A DNA stretch of 57,244 nt from a candidate division WOR-3 bacterium (lineage in GTDB: Bacteria; Hydrothermota; Tepidihabitantia; Tepidihabitantales; JBDRVQ01), in the NCBI GenBank assembly GCA_039801905.1, contig JBDRVQ010000009.1:1-57244 (forward strand), read 5' to 3'. This document shows, in pieces, positions 28,863 through 38,412 of the stretch. Position numbers and translations under genes: made by a program. The notes below the pieces were generated by a model. It was not told the origin of the DNA. It ran no database searches and was given only the letters and a program-made list of their open reading frames with translations. How positions within the stretch are numbered: the first letter of the stretch is position 1; each line of letters opens with the position of its first letter.

Positions 28863-31285
28863 CAAAACCTTTTCCCTTTCCACCAAAAGAAGAGGGAGAT
28901 GAAAACGAGGGCAAGACCCAGTAGGGAAAGTAAAGAGCCCAGACGATAATATTTTGAATCGTAAAAGAAGATCACCTCGTGCTCCCCTTCGGGTAAGGGG
29001 ATCGCCCGGAAGGTGTGATCGGCACGATAGACCTTAACTTTTTTTCCGTCAACCTTTGCCTGCCAATCCGGGTGGTAATTCTCCAAAAGGACCAAAAAGC
29101 AAGGTCGGTCGCTCTTAGCCGAAATTTTGATTTGGTTCGGATTGTATTCTAAAATCTCCGCCGGGGCAAAGAAGGCCTTCTCTGATTGGAAAGAGGGAAC
29201 CGTTTCTGAAAGCAGGACCTTCTCTCGGGGATTGAAATCTCCCTTCAGGCGGTTTAAGACCTCATCTTTATTCCTTAAAACCTCATAATCACCGACCAAA
29301 AATGCCCGGGGGAGAAATGTCTTATTCTCATAGATTAAATACCTTCTTCCTTGAAAGACTAAGGAAAAATCGGGCGAAGAGAAGAAATCCTTTAAGGTCT
29401 TAATTAAATTCTGGGTATTCGGGTCGTATCGGGATAAATCTTCCGGCAAGGGAATAGTGATTATGTATTTCACATTCAATAAGTCTAAGAAGTTCTTATG
29501 AAAGAGATTGGTTGGTTGAAACATTACGGTCTGCTCGGCACCAATAAATTCCTGATAACTTTGGAGGGGATTGGGGTGGTAGCCCCCAACCGAATGGATA
29601 TCGTAATACATTAGGATACCATCATTAGAACGTTCGTAATGTAAGGGATAGACCCGATAAAAACCTTTATCCTGGCTTAAAAAATTGACCACCTCATCCG
29701 GGGCGTAGTATTCTTCTGGGGGGACAGTTGATTTCATAAACCTTTTCCCAATTGACCAGGAATCAAAGATTGCCAATATCCCAAAGATAATACCAAAAGT
29801 TAAAAGGGAGCCTCTTTTCTTCTTTCCCAAAAGAAAGAGAAGAAGGGAATAGATAATAAGGAGGGAGATATTTAATAAAAACCTTCCCTGAAAAGATGGA
29901 TAGTTATTAAAGAGGTTCCTTATTTTATCTTCTCCCGGATGGCTCCCCCTCTCAATATAACCCTTTAAGGCATTAAGGATATTTTCCTTAAAGAGAAGGG
30001 TTAAGAGAAAGAGAAGAGAGATAATAATTAAGAAGTAGATGAGATATTTTTGCAGACGGCGCAACTTCTCTTTATCACCGCCAATTTGTAAAACTTCCTT
30101 TAAGCCAAATCCAGTTAAGGTAACTAAACTGAAGGCGACCAAATAGAATGCCTGGGAAGGGGCACGGAATTTACTCACTCCCGGTAGATAATAAAAGAGG
30201 CGAAAAACTGGTGTCTTGGCGCCCAATGAAAAGAGGAGGGCAATTAAACCTAAGAAGACAAAGTATTTCACATAGCGATTGCCAAAGAGAAAGAGGAGGG
30301 CAATTCCGGAAACTAAAATTGGTAAGACCCCAAGGTATTCACTATGCAACTTAAAATAATTTTCCCCCCAATAGGAATCCAAAATCCCGGAGAAGTTGGG
30401 CACTAAGAGGTCAAAAATCTCTAAGGGAGGCAAAGCCCAGGAGGTGGCAAAGGCAAAACCCTTCTCCTGTCCCCGAGCCGCAAGAGGCAAATTGGAATAG
30501 ACCGGTAGATACTGAATGGCAATCAAAAGACCCATTATAAAAATACCAATGAGGTAAAAGATGATAAGTTTTAATGTTCCTTTGGCGCCGTTCTCCTTGC
30601 GCTCGGCGATTAGGTGAATTAAAAAATAGAAACCAGAGGCTAAAATGCCATAATAAATCAATTGGAAGTGGCAGGCTAAGAAACAGAAGGCAAAGAGAGC
30701 GCCCATTAAGATAAAATAGAAGACCTTCTTCTCCTTTAAGCCCCTATGTAAAAGGAGAAGTATCCAAGGAAAGGCAGCAGCCGAGCCCAATCTTCCGGCG
30801 TGACCGGCATAAGTCGTAGTTACCAAACTCCCAGCGAACATATAAAGAATCCCCCCGAGAATACTTTCTAAATAACCCAAGTTCAGTTCTTTAAGATAGA
30901 GATAGGTGCCGAAACCGGCTAAAAAGATAAAGACGACAAAGACATAGACAAAGACCAGATGGGGAGAGATGAAGAGCCGGAAAAGGGTTGCCGGAGAGAA
31001 TAAATCACCAAAGAAGGCAGCCACGGTCGGCACCCCACCAAAGATGTGAGGATGCCAGAAGGCGATATTCCCATATTTCTTAATAAACTCCGCCATAAAG
31101 CGCCAGGAGGGAAAACTACCCATCAGCCAATCACTTCCCGCCAGCATCCGATTCGGTGAGAGATATTCAAAGAGATAGATAACCGCCAGAAAAAGAAAAA
31201 GGAGGAAAGCAAAACGAAGAAGTTTTAGAGAAGACAGATGTCTTGCCGGAGGTTTAACTTCTTTCTTCTTTTCTTTCTTTCCCAT
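28862..31285 (-). CDS. YfhO-like large membrane protein
   Basis: An approximately 807-residue membrane protein with a dozen or more hydrophobic segments and a C-terminal soluble region. AGSDWLMGSFPSWRFMAEF near residue 50 and FWHPHIFGGVPTVA near 80 are the characteristic first periplasmic loop of YfhO-family proteins, thought to be GT-C-type glycosyltransferases for envelope glycans. The C-terminal beta-rich part ends with a last membrane helix and a basic tail. ATG 31285 is chosen over the GTG at 31291 because AAGGGG precedes it. It overlaps the flippase-like gene by about 30 bases. Confidence 0.85.
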   Translation of the reverse strand: MGKKEKKKEVKPPARHLSSLKLLRFAFLLFLFLAVIYLFEYLSPNRMLAGSDWLMGSFPSWRFMAEFIKKYGNIAFWHPHIFGGVPTVAAFFGDLFSPATLFRLFISPHLVFVYVFVVFIFLAGFGTYLYLKELNLGYLESILGGILYMFAGSLVTTTYAGHAGRLGSAAAFPWILLLLHRGLKEKKVFYFILMGALFAFCFLACHFQLIYYGILASGFYFLIHLIAERKENGAKGTLKLIIFYLIGIFIMGLLIAIQYLPVYSNLPLAARGQEKGFAFATSWALPPLEIFDLLVPNFSGILDSYWGENYFKLHSEYLGVLPILVSGIALLFLFGNRYVKYFVFLGLIALLFSLGAKTPVFRLFYYLPGVSKFRAPSQAFYLVAFSLVTLTGFGLKEVLQIGGDKEKLRRLQKYLIYFLIIISLLFLLTLLFKENILNALKGYIERGSHPGEDKIRNLFNNYPSFQGRFLLNISLLIIYSLLLFLLGKKKRGSLLTFGIIFGILAIFDSWSIGKRFMKSTVPPEEYYAPDEVVNFLSQDKGFYRVYPLHYERSNDGILMYYDIHSVGGYHPNPLQSYQEFIGAEQTVMFQPTNLFHKNFLDLLNVKYIITIPLPEDLSRYDPNTQNLIKTLKDFFSSPDFSLVFQGRRYLIYENKTFLPRAFLVGDYEVLRNKDEVLNRLKGDFNPREKVLLSETVPSFQSEKAFFAPAEILEYNPNQIKISAKSDRPCFLVLLENYHPDWQAKVDGKKVKVYRADHTFRAIPLPEGEHEVIFFYDSKYYRLGSLLSLLGLALVFISLFFWWKGKRF

Positions 31286-32192
31286 AGTCACCCCTTAATA
31301 AAATCGCCACCAAGAGTATAACCAATTCTCCCAAGGTTGTCCATAACCGAGCCAAGAGGGACATCAAACTGGCGATTGGTAATGGCAGAAATAATTTCAA
31401 AAGAAAGGCTAAGACCCCTTCCCGAACACCGAAACCACCGGGGAGAAAGATGATTCCCATACTGAAAACCCAAGCAAAAGAGAAGGCACCCAAGACCCCC
31501 AAGAAACTCCGGAAAGGAACCGGATAGATAGAACGGACCAAAAAGAAAAAACCGGTGGCGTGGATAAACCAAGAGAGAAAATAGAGAAGATAGATAAAGA
31601 TGATACTTCTTAATTTTAATTCCGGAAGAGAAACTTCCCTCTTTAAGATTTTTCCCCCAAGATTGATTAACCATTTTAAGATTTTGGGATGGAGAAAGAT
31701 AATACTTAAAGGGATAAAGAGGAAAGAGAAGAAAAACTTTTGGGGTAAAGATTGACCGAAAAAAGGGAGAGCGACTAGAAACAAGACGAAAGCGGAGAGG
31801 GAAAGGGCAATCGTCTCAATTAAAAGCCCGGCGGCGGTCAAAACCTCTGGAACCCCGTAGCCCTTTGCCAAGACAATCCTCCCGCCAACCGACCAGACCT
31901 TCCCCGGAATATACTTGCCCATCTGCGAAATGGCAACCGTCCTCAGAGCTGCGGGATAAGAAATCTTTTTCCCTAAAACCGAAAGGTTCTTTAACCAGGA
32001 GAAAATTCCGAAAAGGGAACTGGCGATTAAAAAGGAAAGGGAAAGGGCTAAAACCTTGAAGGAGAAGCGGATGAGGGAAAAGTCAATCTTTTGCCAATTG
32101 GTAACAATGGAACGGATGAGAAAGTAAAAGATTATTAGAACAAAAGCTAATATCAAAATCCTTCTCCCTAATGGTAAAATCTTAAACGACAT
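31254..32192 (-). CDS. LPG-synthase-TM / UPF0104-type membrane protein
   Basis: An approximately 312-residue protein with about eight hydrophobic segments. MGKYIPGKVWSVGGR near residue 90 and LPGGFGVREGVLAFLL near 250 are the conserved motifs of the lysylphosphatidylglycerol-synthase transmembrane family (also called flippase-like). Such proteins next to glycosyltransferases often move or handle lipid-linked substrates. I start at ATG 32192 (MSFKILPLGRR); a longer frame to 32381 lies almost wholly within the glycosyltransferase gene and begins with low-complexity basic residues. Confidence 0.85.
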   Translation of the reverse strand: MSFKILPLGRRILILAFVLIIFYFLIRSIVTNWQKIDFSLIRFSFKVLALSLSFLIASSLFGIFSWLKNLSVLGKKISYPAALRTVAISQMGKYIPGKVWSVGGRIVLAKGYGVPEVLTAAGLLIETIALSLSAFVLFLVALPFFGQSLPQKFFFSFLFIPLSIIFLHPKILKWLINLGGKILKREVSLPELKLRSIIFIYLLYFLSWFIHATGFFFLVRSIYPVPFRSFLGVLGAFSFAWVFSMGIIFLPGGFGVREGVLAFLLKLFLPLPIASLMSLLARLWTTLGELVILLVAILLRGDYGKERKEERS

Positions 32193-33345
32193 CCTTTTTC
32201 TCTTTAAGTACTTTAATGAACCGCTCAATGAAATCTTCCCAGCGGAACTTTTCCCGGACGAAGAGTCCCGCCTTTTTTCCCATCTCCTCTCTTTTATCTT
32301 CTTCCCGCAAGAGAAAGAGGATTTTCTTTGCCAAATCCTCTTTCTCCGGCTCGCAGAAGAGGCCGGTCTCCCCTTCTTCAACTAATTCCGCCACTCCTCC
32401 TTCCTTCACACTTACCACCGGCAAACCAAAGGAAAGTGCCTCCAGGACGCTCAAACCGAAAGGCTCATTTTTCGCCAGATGGATATAAATATCCGCTTGT
32501 GAATAAAAATCAGGCAAATTCTCCTCTCTCACATAACCGCAAAACTCTACCACTTTTTCTAAACCCAAACTAACTACTAAACTTTTCAGTTTCTCTTCCT
32601 CCGGCCCGGTGCCCACAATAAAGACCTTTATTTTGGGGTATTCTTTTAAGACCAAGGGAAGAGCAGTAATTAAAATATCAACCCGCTTCCTTGGTTGCAG
32701 CCGGTTCACGGTGAGTAAAATCTTATCCCCATTTCTCTCTTTTCTCTCTCTTTCCGGAAAATCAACCCCTAAGGGACCAATCATCTTCGCCCTTTTGGCG
32801 TAAATCCTTTCTATTTCTCCTTCCATAAATCTACTAAAAGTAAGAATCGTACCAGAGTCTCCAATAAATTTTTTATCCAAAAATCGGAATAAGGGATAGA
32901 AGGGACGAATGAAGTATTTCCAAATTCCCAACCGGGCAAGTGTCTCCTCTTTTAAGTCGTAAAGGAAGCGGGGTGGTTCATAGCAGAAATAGAAAGTAGG
33001 AATTTTTCCTTTCAAAAATCTCTTAAAATAGAAAAGGGCGGGCAGACTGGAAGATTTATGAAAATATAAGAAGTCGGTATCCTTGGGAATAAAATTGGCT
33101 AAACGGTACACGAAGAGATGTTCTAAAAATACCTTCTGGTAATGGTTCTTTATCTTATCTAAAAAAGGGGCAATGACCAAAAGAGAAACTCCCTTCTCTA
33201 ATTCCCTTTCGCATTCCTCTTTTATCCCTAAGGTCAAAAGGGTGACCTTAAATCCTTTATGTAATAAAAGGTTACAAATCTTAATCACCAACCTCTCTCC
33301 ACCCGCTAAACTCCGAAATTGGGGAAAGATGTGGCAGATGTGCAT
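32182..33345 (-). CDS. GT4-family glycosyltransferase
   Basis: A 387-residue GT-B enzyme. The N-terminus HICHIFPQFRSLAGGERLV has the usual Gly-rich acceptor loop. The donor domain begins near residue 200 with ILLTVNRLQPRKRVDILI, and NEPFGLSVLEALSFGLPVV is the E-x7-E motif region of GT4. It transfers a sugar from a nucleotide donor, probably onto a lipid-linked or surface glycan. First gene of the envelope operon 33345-26642. Confidence 0.9.
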   Translation of the reverse strand: MHICHIFPQFRSLAGGERLVIKICNLLLHKGFKVTLLTLGIKEECERELEKGVSLLVIAPFLDKIKNHYQKVFLEHLFVYRLANFIPKDTDFLYFHKSSSLPALFYFKRFLKGKIPTFYFCYEPPRFLYDLKEETLARLGIWKYFIRPFYPLFRFLDKKFIGDSGTILTFSRFMEGEIERIYAKRAKMIGPLGVDFPERERKERNGDKILLTVNRLQPRKRVDILITALPLVLKEYPKIKVFIVGTGPEEEKLKSLVVSLGLEKVVEFCGYVREENLPDFYSQADIYIHLAKNEPFGLSVLEALSFGLPVVSVKEGGVAELVEEGETGLFCEPEKEDLAKKILFLLREEDKREEMGKKAGLFVREKFRWEDFIERFIKVLKEKKDVV

Positions 33346-33400
33346 AAATTAACTTTGAGTTTAAGGCAACTTCTCCCGAAGTCAAGTAAAAATTGACCCC

Positions 33401-33428
33401 TTGACTTTTACCAATTTTTAACTATAAT
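33401..33428 (+). promoter_or_regulatory. Promoter of the kelch-like gene at 33448
   Basis: TTGACT (33401-33406), 16-base spacer, TATAAT (33423-33428), followed by GAGGAGGAATT directly before ATG 33448. Confidence 0.85.
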
Positions 33429-33447
33429 TACTTCATGAGGAGGAATT

Positions 33448-34767
33448 ATGAAGGCTAACTTACTCATTAAAATTTTAGTTCTTTCTATCTTTATTAGCGC
33501 TTTTGGTCTGGAGTGGAAAAGTATTTATCCTTCAGCCCGTCGTTCCGCAACGATGATCGTTGATAGCCTCAACCAAAGGATAATTTTATTCGGCGGCACT
33601 TCTTATTACCTTAATAACCGATGGTACAATGACCTCTGGGAGATGCCATTAAATAACCCTGGCCGCTACGCCTGGTTTCCTTTGAGTGCCGCTGGTAACC
33701 TACCTCTGCCCCGGTGCGATCACTCGGCAGTTTATGACCAAAGACATCAGAGAATGCTTATCTTTGGAGGCTGGGTAGAAGAAGGTTTAACTAATGATGT
33801 CTGGTCATTAGACTTGACTCTCGGTCAAGAAAGATGGGAAAGGCTAAACCCTTCTGGCACACCACCGGTCCCCCGCTATGATGCTTATACCATTTATCAC
33901 CCGAGGAGGAATTCTTTAATCATCTTCGGTGGAACCGGTGATTATGTTTGGTATAATGACTTATGGGAATTAAAGTTAGACAGTCTGGTCTGGCGGGAGA
34001 TCAACGTTTCCGGAGAAAGACCAACACCACGGGGTGGGGGCGGTGAGTTTTTTGACCGGACTAATAACCGAATGATTATTTTCGGAGGCAGTGCTTATAG
34101 CACCTGGTATAATGAGGTCTGGGCATTAGATTTAACCCCAGGGAACGAACAGTGGAGTCAACTTTATCCCACCGGTCCTCTCCCAACTCCTCGGTCTGAT
34201 TTTTCCTACGGCTATGATAAAAACCGGAATAGATTTTATATCTTTTGCGGCTGGAATTATAACTTGGGCCGGTTATTTAATGATACCTATGTTCTTGACT
34301 TATCCAGTCTCACCTGGACCCAACTTTTCCCTGCGGGCGAAATCCCAGAAGAGAGGCGAAACATTGTTGGGGTATATGACTACTTTAATGATAACTTTTT
34401 CGTCTTCGGCGGTGATATGGGAGGTTCTTATTACCTCTTTGAAACCTACTACCTCCAACTTCCTTCTGGAATCGGGGAATGGAAAATGACATCAAATTTA
34501 TCTACTCCCTACCTTTCGGTTCAATCGCCGGCAAATAAATCTTGCCAAATCCGTTTTCTCTTGCCCAACTTAGAAGGAGTGAAGATAAGAATTCTTGATT
34601 TGACCGGACGCTTGATTAAGGAAATCTATTCCGGGAAATCTCTAAGCGAATGCTTATTCTGGGATGGGACGGATAAAAGGAATAAAAAGGTTGGTTCTGG
34701 TTCCTATTTCTGCGAGTTAGAAACGGAAACCGAGATTTTAAGGAAGAGATTTATCTTTTTGCCTTAG
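33448..34767 (+). CDS. Secreted kelch-repeat beta-propeller with C-terminal sorting-type domain
   Basis: A 439-residue protein. After a signal peptide ending near SAFG come about six kelch units, seen as repeated IIFGGxxxxxWYNDLWEL, TPxPR and WxxLxP patterns. From about residue 350 a FlgD-like C-terminal domain follows: VKIRILDLTGRLIKE, GSGSYFCELE and the basic end LRKRFIFLP. Probably exposed outside the cell; ligand unknown. It resembles the protein at 42289-43650. Confidence 0.85.
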   Translation: MKANLLIKILVLSIFISAFGLEWKSIYPSARRSATMIVDSLNQRIILFGGTSYYLNNRWYNDLWEMPLNNPGRYAWFPLSAAGNLPLPRCDHSAVYDQRHQRMLIFGGWVEEGLTNDVWSLDLTLGQERWERLNPSGTPPVPRYDAYTIYHPRRNSLIIFGGTGDYVWYNDLWELKLDSLVWREINVSGERPTPRGGGGEFFDRTNNRMIIFGGSAYSTWYNEVWALDLTPGNEQWSQLYPTGPLPTPRSDFSYGYDKNRNRFYIFCGWNYNLGRLFNDTYVLDLSSLTWTQLFPAGEIPEERRNIVGVYDYFNDNFFVFGGDMGGSYYLFETYYLQLPSGIGEWKMTSNLSTPYLSVQSPANKSCQIRFLLPNLEGVKIRILDLTGRLIKEIYSGKSLSECLFWDGTDKRNKKVGSGSYFCELETETEILRKRFIFLP

Positions 34768-34776
34768 TTAAATATC

Positions 34777-35556
34777 TTATAGGTTAAAGAAGACCCAAGG
34801 GATTTTCAATTCCGGATGAATGCCGAGTGTGGGCTTATAGCCATAAATTTCTTTCAATAACTCCGGAGAGATTGCTTTCTCCGGTGTATCACAAATCACA
34901 ATCTTTCCCTTATGCAAAACCAAAATTCTTTGGGCGACCAAAAGAGCGATGTTGATATCATGGACTGCCAAGAGAAAGGTAATTTTTTCTCTCCTATTCA
35001 AATCTAAAAGTATCCTTAAAATTTCCATCGTTTGTCCAATGTCAAGATGGGAGGTCACTTCGTCTAGTAGTAAAATCCTTGGCTTCTGCGCCAAAACCCT
35101 AGCCAAAACCACCCTCTGTCTCTCGCCACTGGAAAGTTCCTCTATCCCTTTCTCCCGAAATTGGTAGGTATTGGTCATTTTCATCGCCATCTCGGCAATT
35201 GAGATGTCTTCTCTCTTTTCTTTTTCCCACCGCTTCTGGTAAGGATATCTACCCATTAAGACAATCTCTTTGACCTGGAAGTTATAAAGAAAATGGCTCT
35301 CCTGGGGCATATAGCCAATCAGTTTCCCCCTCTCCTTTGGCCTTAAAGAAAAGAGGTTCTGGTCAAAGACTTCTATCTTTCCCGAGAGAGGTTTTAATAA
35401 GCCCGCGGCAAGTTTCAATAAAGTCGTCTTGCCACTGCCATTCGGTCCGATGATTGCCAAAAAGTCCCCTTCAGAGATTTCAAGAGAAAACCCAGAGAAT
35501 ATCTCTTCATTATCTTCATATCCAAATTTGATATCTTTCAGGCAAAGGGCATTCAT
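34777..35556 (-). CDS. ABC transporter ATPase, cobalamin/iron-siderophore type
   Basis: A 259-residue ATPase of the FecE/BtuD family. Walker A GPNGSGKTT is near residue 37, the signature LSSGERQRVVLARVL near 141 and Walker B LLLDEVTSHLD near 162. It overlaps the permease by four bases. With the adjacent permease and binding protein it makes a full importer; the small binding-protein type favours cobalamin or iron chelates, but the ligand cannot be read from sequence. Confidence 0.9.
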   Translation of the reverse strand: MNALCLKDIKFGYEDNEEIFSGFSLEISEGDFLAIIGPNGSGKTTLLKLAAGLLKPLSGKIEVFDQNLFSLRPKERGKLIGYMPQESHFLYNFQVKEIVLMGRYPYQKRWEKEKREDISIAEMAMKMTNTYQFREKGIEELSSGERQRVVLARVLAQKPRILLLDEVTSHLDIGQTMEILRILLDLNRREKITFLLAVHDINIALLVAQRILVLHKGKIVICDTPEKAISPELLKEIYGYKPTLGIHPELKIPWVFFNL

Positions 35557-36467
35557 ACCTTTCGCAGGAGATATAAGAAAAACGGGACCCCAAAAATAGC
35601 GGTGACGACCGAAAGTGGTAATTCCACTGGGGCAATGGTCCGGGCAAAAAGGTCAGAAATTAAAAGAAGAGAACCACCCAAAAGGAAGGAAGTAGGAAGG
35701 AGACGCTTATGATGAAATCCGAATAAAGAGCGGGCGAGATGGGGGACAACCAAACCGACAAAACTGATACTGCCCACATAAGAGACAACAAAAGCGACCA
35801 AAAAGGAAGAGGTGATAAAGGTCAGTTTCATCATCTTTTCCGTGTTAACCCCCAGACTCTTTGCCGGTTCCTCACCCGTGGTGAGGATATCTAACTCGCG
35901 GGCATAGGAGAAGAGGAAAAAGAGGAGAAAGAGGCTAATTCCTAAGATGATGGCGAATATCTTTAAGGTGAGAGGGGTAAAGATGACCGAAAGGTTGCCC
36001 ATAATTAAATAAATTATAGAAGAGAGGGGTTTCCTATTAAGAACCATCACCAAAATGGTGAGGGAGGAGAAGAGAAAACTTACTAAAACCCCAGATAGAA
36101 GGAGGGATAATTTCTGAATCCGACCGGAGATTTGGGCGATAAGATAGACGAAGAAAAGAGAGAGCAGAGAAAAGAGAAAGGCGAAAAAAGGAAGGGTAAA
36201 ATAGGAAACCTTTCCCAAGAGAAATGCCAGGGCAACACCGAATCCAGCACCCGAAGAGATTCCCAAAATATAAGGATCGCAAAGGGGATTCTGTAATAAG
36301 CCTTGTAAGAAACCGCCCACAAAAGAGAGCACCCCACCGGCAAAAATGCCCAAAAGGACTCGCGGCAAGCGGATTTTCACTATTATCTCTTTATCCATCC
36401 CTCCCGGACCAACAATTAAGGAAAGGAAGGAAATGAAAATTAAGAGAATAAATATGCCGTATTTCAT
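35553..36467 (-). CDS. FecCD-family ABC transporter permease
   Basis: A 304-residue membrane protein with eight to ten hydrophobic segments. IRLPRVLLGIFAGGVLSF near residue 32, GISSGAGFGVALAF near 70 and SFVGLVVPHLARSLFG near 230 are standard FecCD/BtuC blocks; GEEPAKSLGVN is the loop that touches the ATPase. It lies eight bases after the binding-protein gene. Confidence 0.93.
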   Translation of the reverse strand: MKYGIFILLIFISFLSLIVGPGGMDKEIIVKIRLPRVLLGIFAGGVLSFVGGFLQGLLQNPLCDPYILGISSGAGFGVALAFLLGKVSYFTLPFFAFLFSLLSLFFVYLIAQISGRIQKLSLLLSGVLVSFLFSSLTILVMVLNRKPLSSIIYLIMGNLSVIFTPLTLKIFAIILGISLFLLFFLFSYARELDILTTGEEPAKSLGVNTEKMMKLTFITSSFLVAFVVSYVGSISFVGLVVPHLARSLFGFHHKRLLPTSFLLGGSLLLISDLFARTIAPVELPLSVVTAIFGVPFFLYLLRKV

Positions 36468-36474
36468 TTAGCCC

Positions 36475-37296
36475 TTAGGGATTAGCCGCAAGGATTTTCT
36501 TTAGGCTATCCAAGCCGATAACAATTCTCGGACCCGGACGGAGCAAAAGGTCAGGATTGAAGGAAGAAATTATCTTCCCTTCTTTTACCGCCTTTATCTT
36601 GTCAAAACCGATTCTCTTTGCCATATCTTCCTTTTCGGCTAAGGGATGGAGGATAAGGATAACATCCGGATCTCTTTTTATCACATCTTCTATCTTCACC
36701 ATTGGGTATTCCTCAATTAAATCAGAAAAGATATTCTCCAATCCGCAGTGGGTTAAGAGGTCGGAAAGAAAAGAATCTTTGCCAATGGTGATTAATGGTT
36801 GGGGCGAAATCTCAACATAGATTTTTAATGGTGGAAAGTGAATTCTTTCTATTCCCGATTTTAGATATTGGCTTAAGGAATCGGCTTCTTTCTCCGCCCC
36901 TAAGAACTTCCCGATCTCTTTTATCTCTTTTAGGAAGGAAAGTAAATCCTTCGGGCAAGAGGCAAAGGTCTTAATCCCCAACCCTGTCAATTTATCTTGA
37001 ATAATCTTTTGGGTTGGTAAGGTTAAGAAGACCAAGTCCGGTTTTAGGGCATAAATCTTTTCTAAGGAAGGGTTAGCAAAATCCCCAACCTTATAAACCT
37101 TCTTTGCCGCTTCGGGATAGTCGCAATAGACCGTGTTACCCACCAAGTAAGATTCTTTCCCCAAGGCATAAATAATCTCGGTGATACTCGGCACTAAAGA
37201 GATGACCCGCAAAGTTTCTCTTTTCTTCGGTGCCCGGGCACAAGAGCAGAGAAAAGATAAAAGGCAAAATATTTTAATTACCCTAATCCCTCTCAT
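36475..37296 (-). CDS. Periplasmic-binding lipoprotein, BtuF/helical-backbone type
   Basis: A 273-residue binding protein. The signal sequence ends LSFLCSCARA, a lipoprotein-type site. RVISLVPSITEIIYALG near residue 31 and LVGNTVYCDYPEAAKK are typical of cobalamin-binding BtuF-like proteins. The C-terminal NPDLLLRPGPRIVIGLD is the usual last helix region. The start overlaps the TrmI stop by 14 bases. Vitamin B12 is the most likely cargo, with siderophores as an alternative; no B12 riboswitch was noticed upstream. Confidence 0.85.
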   Translation of the reverse strand: MRGIRVIKIFCLLSFLCSCARAPKKRETLRVISLVPSITEIIYALGKESYLVGNTVYCDYPEAAKKVYKVGDFANPSLEKIYALKPDLVFLTLPTQKIIQDKLTGLGIKTFASCPKDLLSFLKEIKEIGKFLGAEKEADSLSQYLKSGIERIHFPPLKIYVEISPQPLITIGKDSFLSDLLTHCGLENIFSDLIEEYPMVKIEDVIKRDPDVILILHPLAEKEDMAKRIGFDKIKAVKEGKIISSFNPDLLLRPGPRIVIGLDSLKKILAANP

Positions 37297-38077
37297 TCTC
37301 GGTTTCCCGATTCACCTTCTGGGCGAAGACCAAATAAGCGGTATGGGTAATCCCCCTTTCCTTCGGTCTTGTTCCGGTGAGGCGCACCATAATCTCCCTT
37401 TCTAAAATCTCAAAGACCTTTATCCGGACAAAACCTTCCAGTTCCAAACTTCTTACAGTCTTTTGTACCTGCTCCATATTTGGAGAAATAGAGGCAAATG
37501 TCCCCCCACCCTTAAGGGCAGAATGAGAAGCCCTAACCAGTTGCCAGGGTTCCGCGACATCAATGAAAAGACAATCCGCATCCTTTTCCGAAAAGCCATC
37601 CTTTGCCACATCGCGCTGAATAAACTGGACAAATTCTATAAGGTGGGCGCGTTTAAGGTTTTCTTTCGCCAATTCTATAAACTCTTCCCTTATCTCATAA
37701 GAATAGACCCTTCCCATTGGTCGGACGAAATTGGCAAGGATAATGGTGAAGGCACCAGAACCAGTGCCCACTTCTAAGACCTTTGCCCCGGGAAAAATTA
37801 TTGAATGTAAGAGCATAAAACCGGCATCCTTCGGATAGATTATCGTCGTCTTCCTCTTCGCCTTCATCGCTAAATCTTTTAGGGTCGGTCTTAAAATGTA
37901 AAATGGGTATTGGGTATGGGATAGGATTTTATCCCCAAAATTTTTATTCTTTATCTCAGAAAGAGAAATCATCCCCTTATGAGTGGAAAAACTCCCTTCC
38001 TTCGGTAAAGTGATTAGGTATTGGGTATTCTCCGAATGGTATAAAAGGATAAGTTCCCCTTCTTCAATCATAAATGA
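37283..38077 (-). CDS. trmI: tRNA (adenine-58-N1)-methyltransferase
   Basis: An approximately 264-residue TrmI-family enzyme that methylates A58 in the tRNA T-loop, a change that stabilises tRNA in thermophiles. YPKDAGFMLLHSIIFPGAKVL leads into the AdoMet motif EVGTGSGAFTIIL, and the acidic partner in RVYSYEIREE follows. FIDVAEPWQLV is the catalytic motif IV region. I start at ATG 38077 (MIEEGELILLY); the frame continues to 38098, but that overlaps the upstream gene further. Its place between a DUF2279 gene and an importer is probably incidental. Confidence 0.88.
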   Translation of the reverse strand, partial: SFMIEEGELILLYHSENTQYLITLPKEGSFSTHKGMISLSEIKNKNFGDKILSHTQYPFYILRPTLKDLAMKAKRKTTIIYPKDAGFMLLHSIIFPGAKVLEVGTGSGAFTIILANFVRPMGRVYSYEIREEFIELAKENLKRAHLIEFVQFIQRDVAKDGFSEKDADCLFIDVAEPWQLVRASHSALKGGGTFASISPNMEQVQKTVRSLELEGFVRIKVFEILEREIMVRLTGTRPKERGITHTAYLVFAQKVNRETENERD

Positions 38078-38405
38078 ATAGGAAGTAGCCGATGCCAATC
38101 CCTAAGAGGTTATAGAGCAGATCCCGATAACTAAAATACCCCTTCGGTTTTTTTCTATCCCATAACTCTTTAAGAATCCCCAAGGAGAAGGTACCACCGA
38201 GAGAAAAAGAAGTGGCGATGCTCTTTTCTTCCTTTAACCGACATTTAAGGAGATGATAAGAAGAACCAACTAAGGCAAGGCTCATACCAAAATGCCAGAA
38301 CTTATCTTCACCAAACCATTTGTCTTGAAGGGTAATTTGGGAAAGAGAGTCCGGCGGGCAGATGGTATCCGAATAGAGAAAAAAGAAGGACAAAAATAGA
38401 ATCAT
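38064..38405 (-). CDS. DUF2279 / YfiM-like small envelope protein
   Basis: A 113-residue protein with a hydrophobic N-terminus that may be a signal sequence. DKFWHFGMSLALVGSSYHLL and KELWDRKKPKGYFSYRDL followed by NLLGIGIGYFL match the DUF2279 pattern of paired hydrophobic helices with conserved His and Asp. Function is not known. First gene of the operon continuing to trmI and the importer; it starts seven bases before the FG-GAP stop. Confidence 0.7.
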   Translation of the reverse strand: MILFLSFFFLYSDTICPPDSLSQITLQDKWFGEDKFWHFGMSLALVGSSYHLLKCRLKEEKSIATSFSLGGTFSLGILKELWDRKKPKGYFSYRDLLYNLLGIGIGYFLFIYD

Positions 38406-38412
38406 AAAGATA

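Noticed and set aside
31274-32381. N-terminal extension of the flippase-like protein to 32381
   Set aside because: The extra 63 residues are basic low-complexity sequence antiparallel to no signal and lie inside the glycosyltransferase gene; ATG 32192 starts directly before the first membrane segment.
34777-38405. Cobalamin riboswitch ahead of the importer genes
   Set aside because: The genes overlap one another with no leader long enough, and no B12-box-like sequence was noticed.
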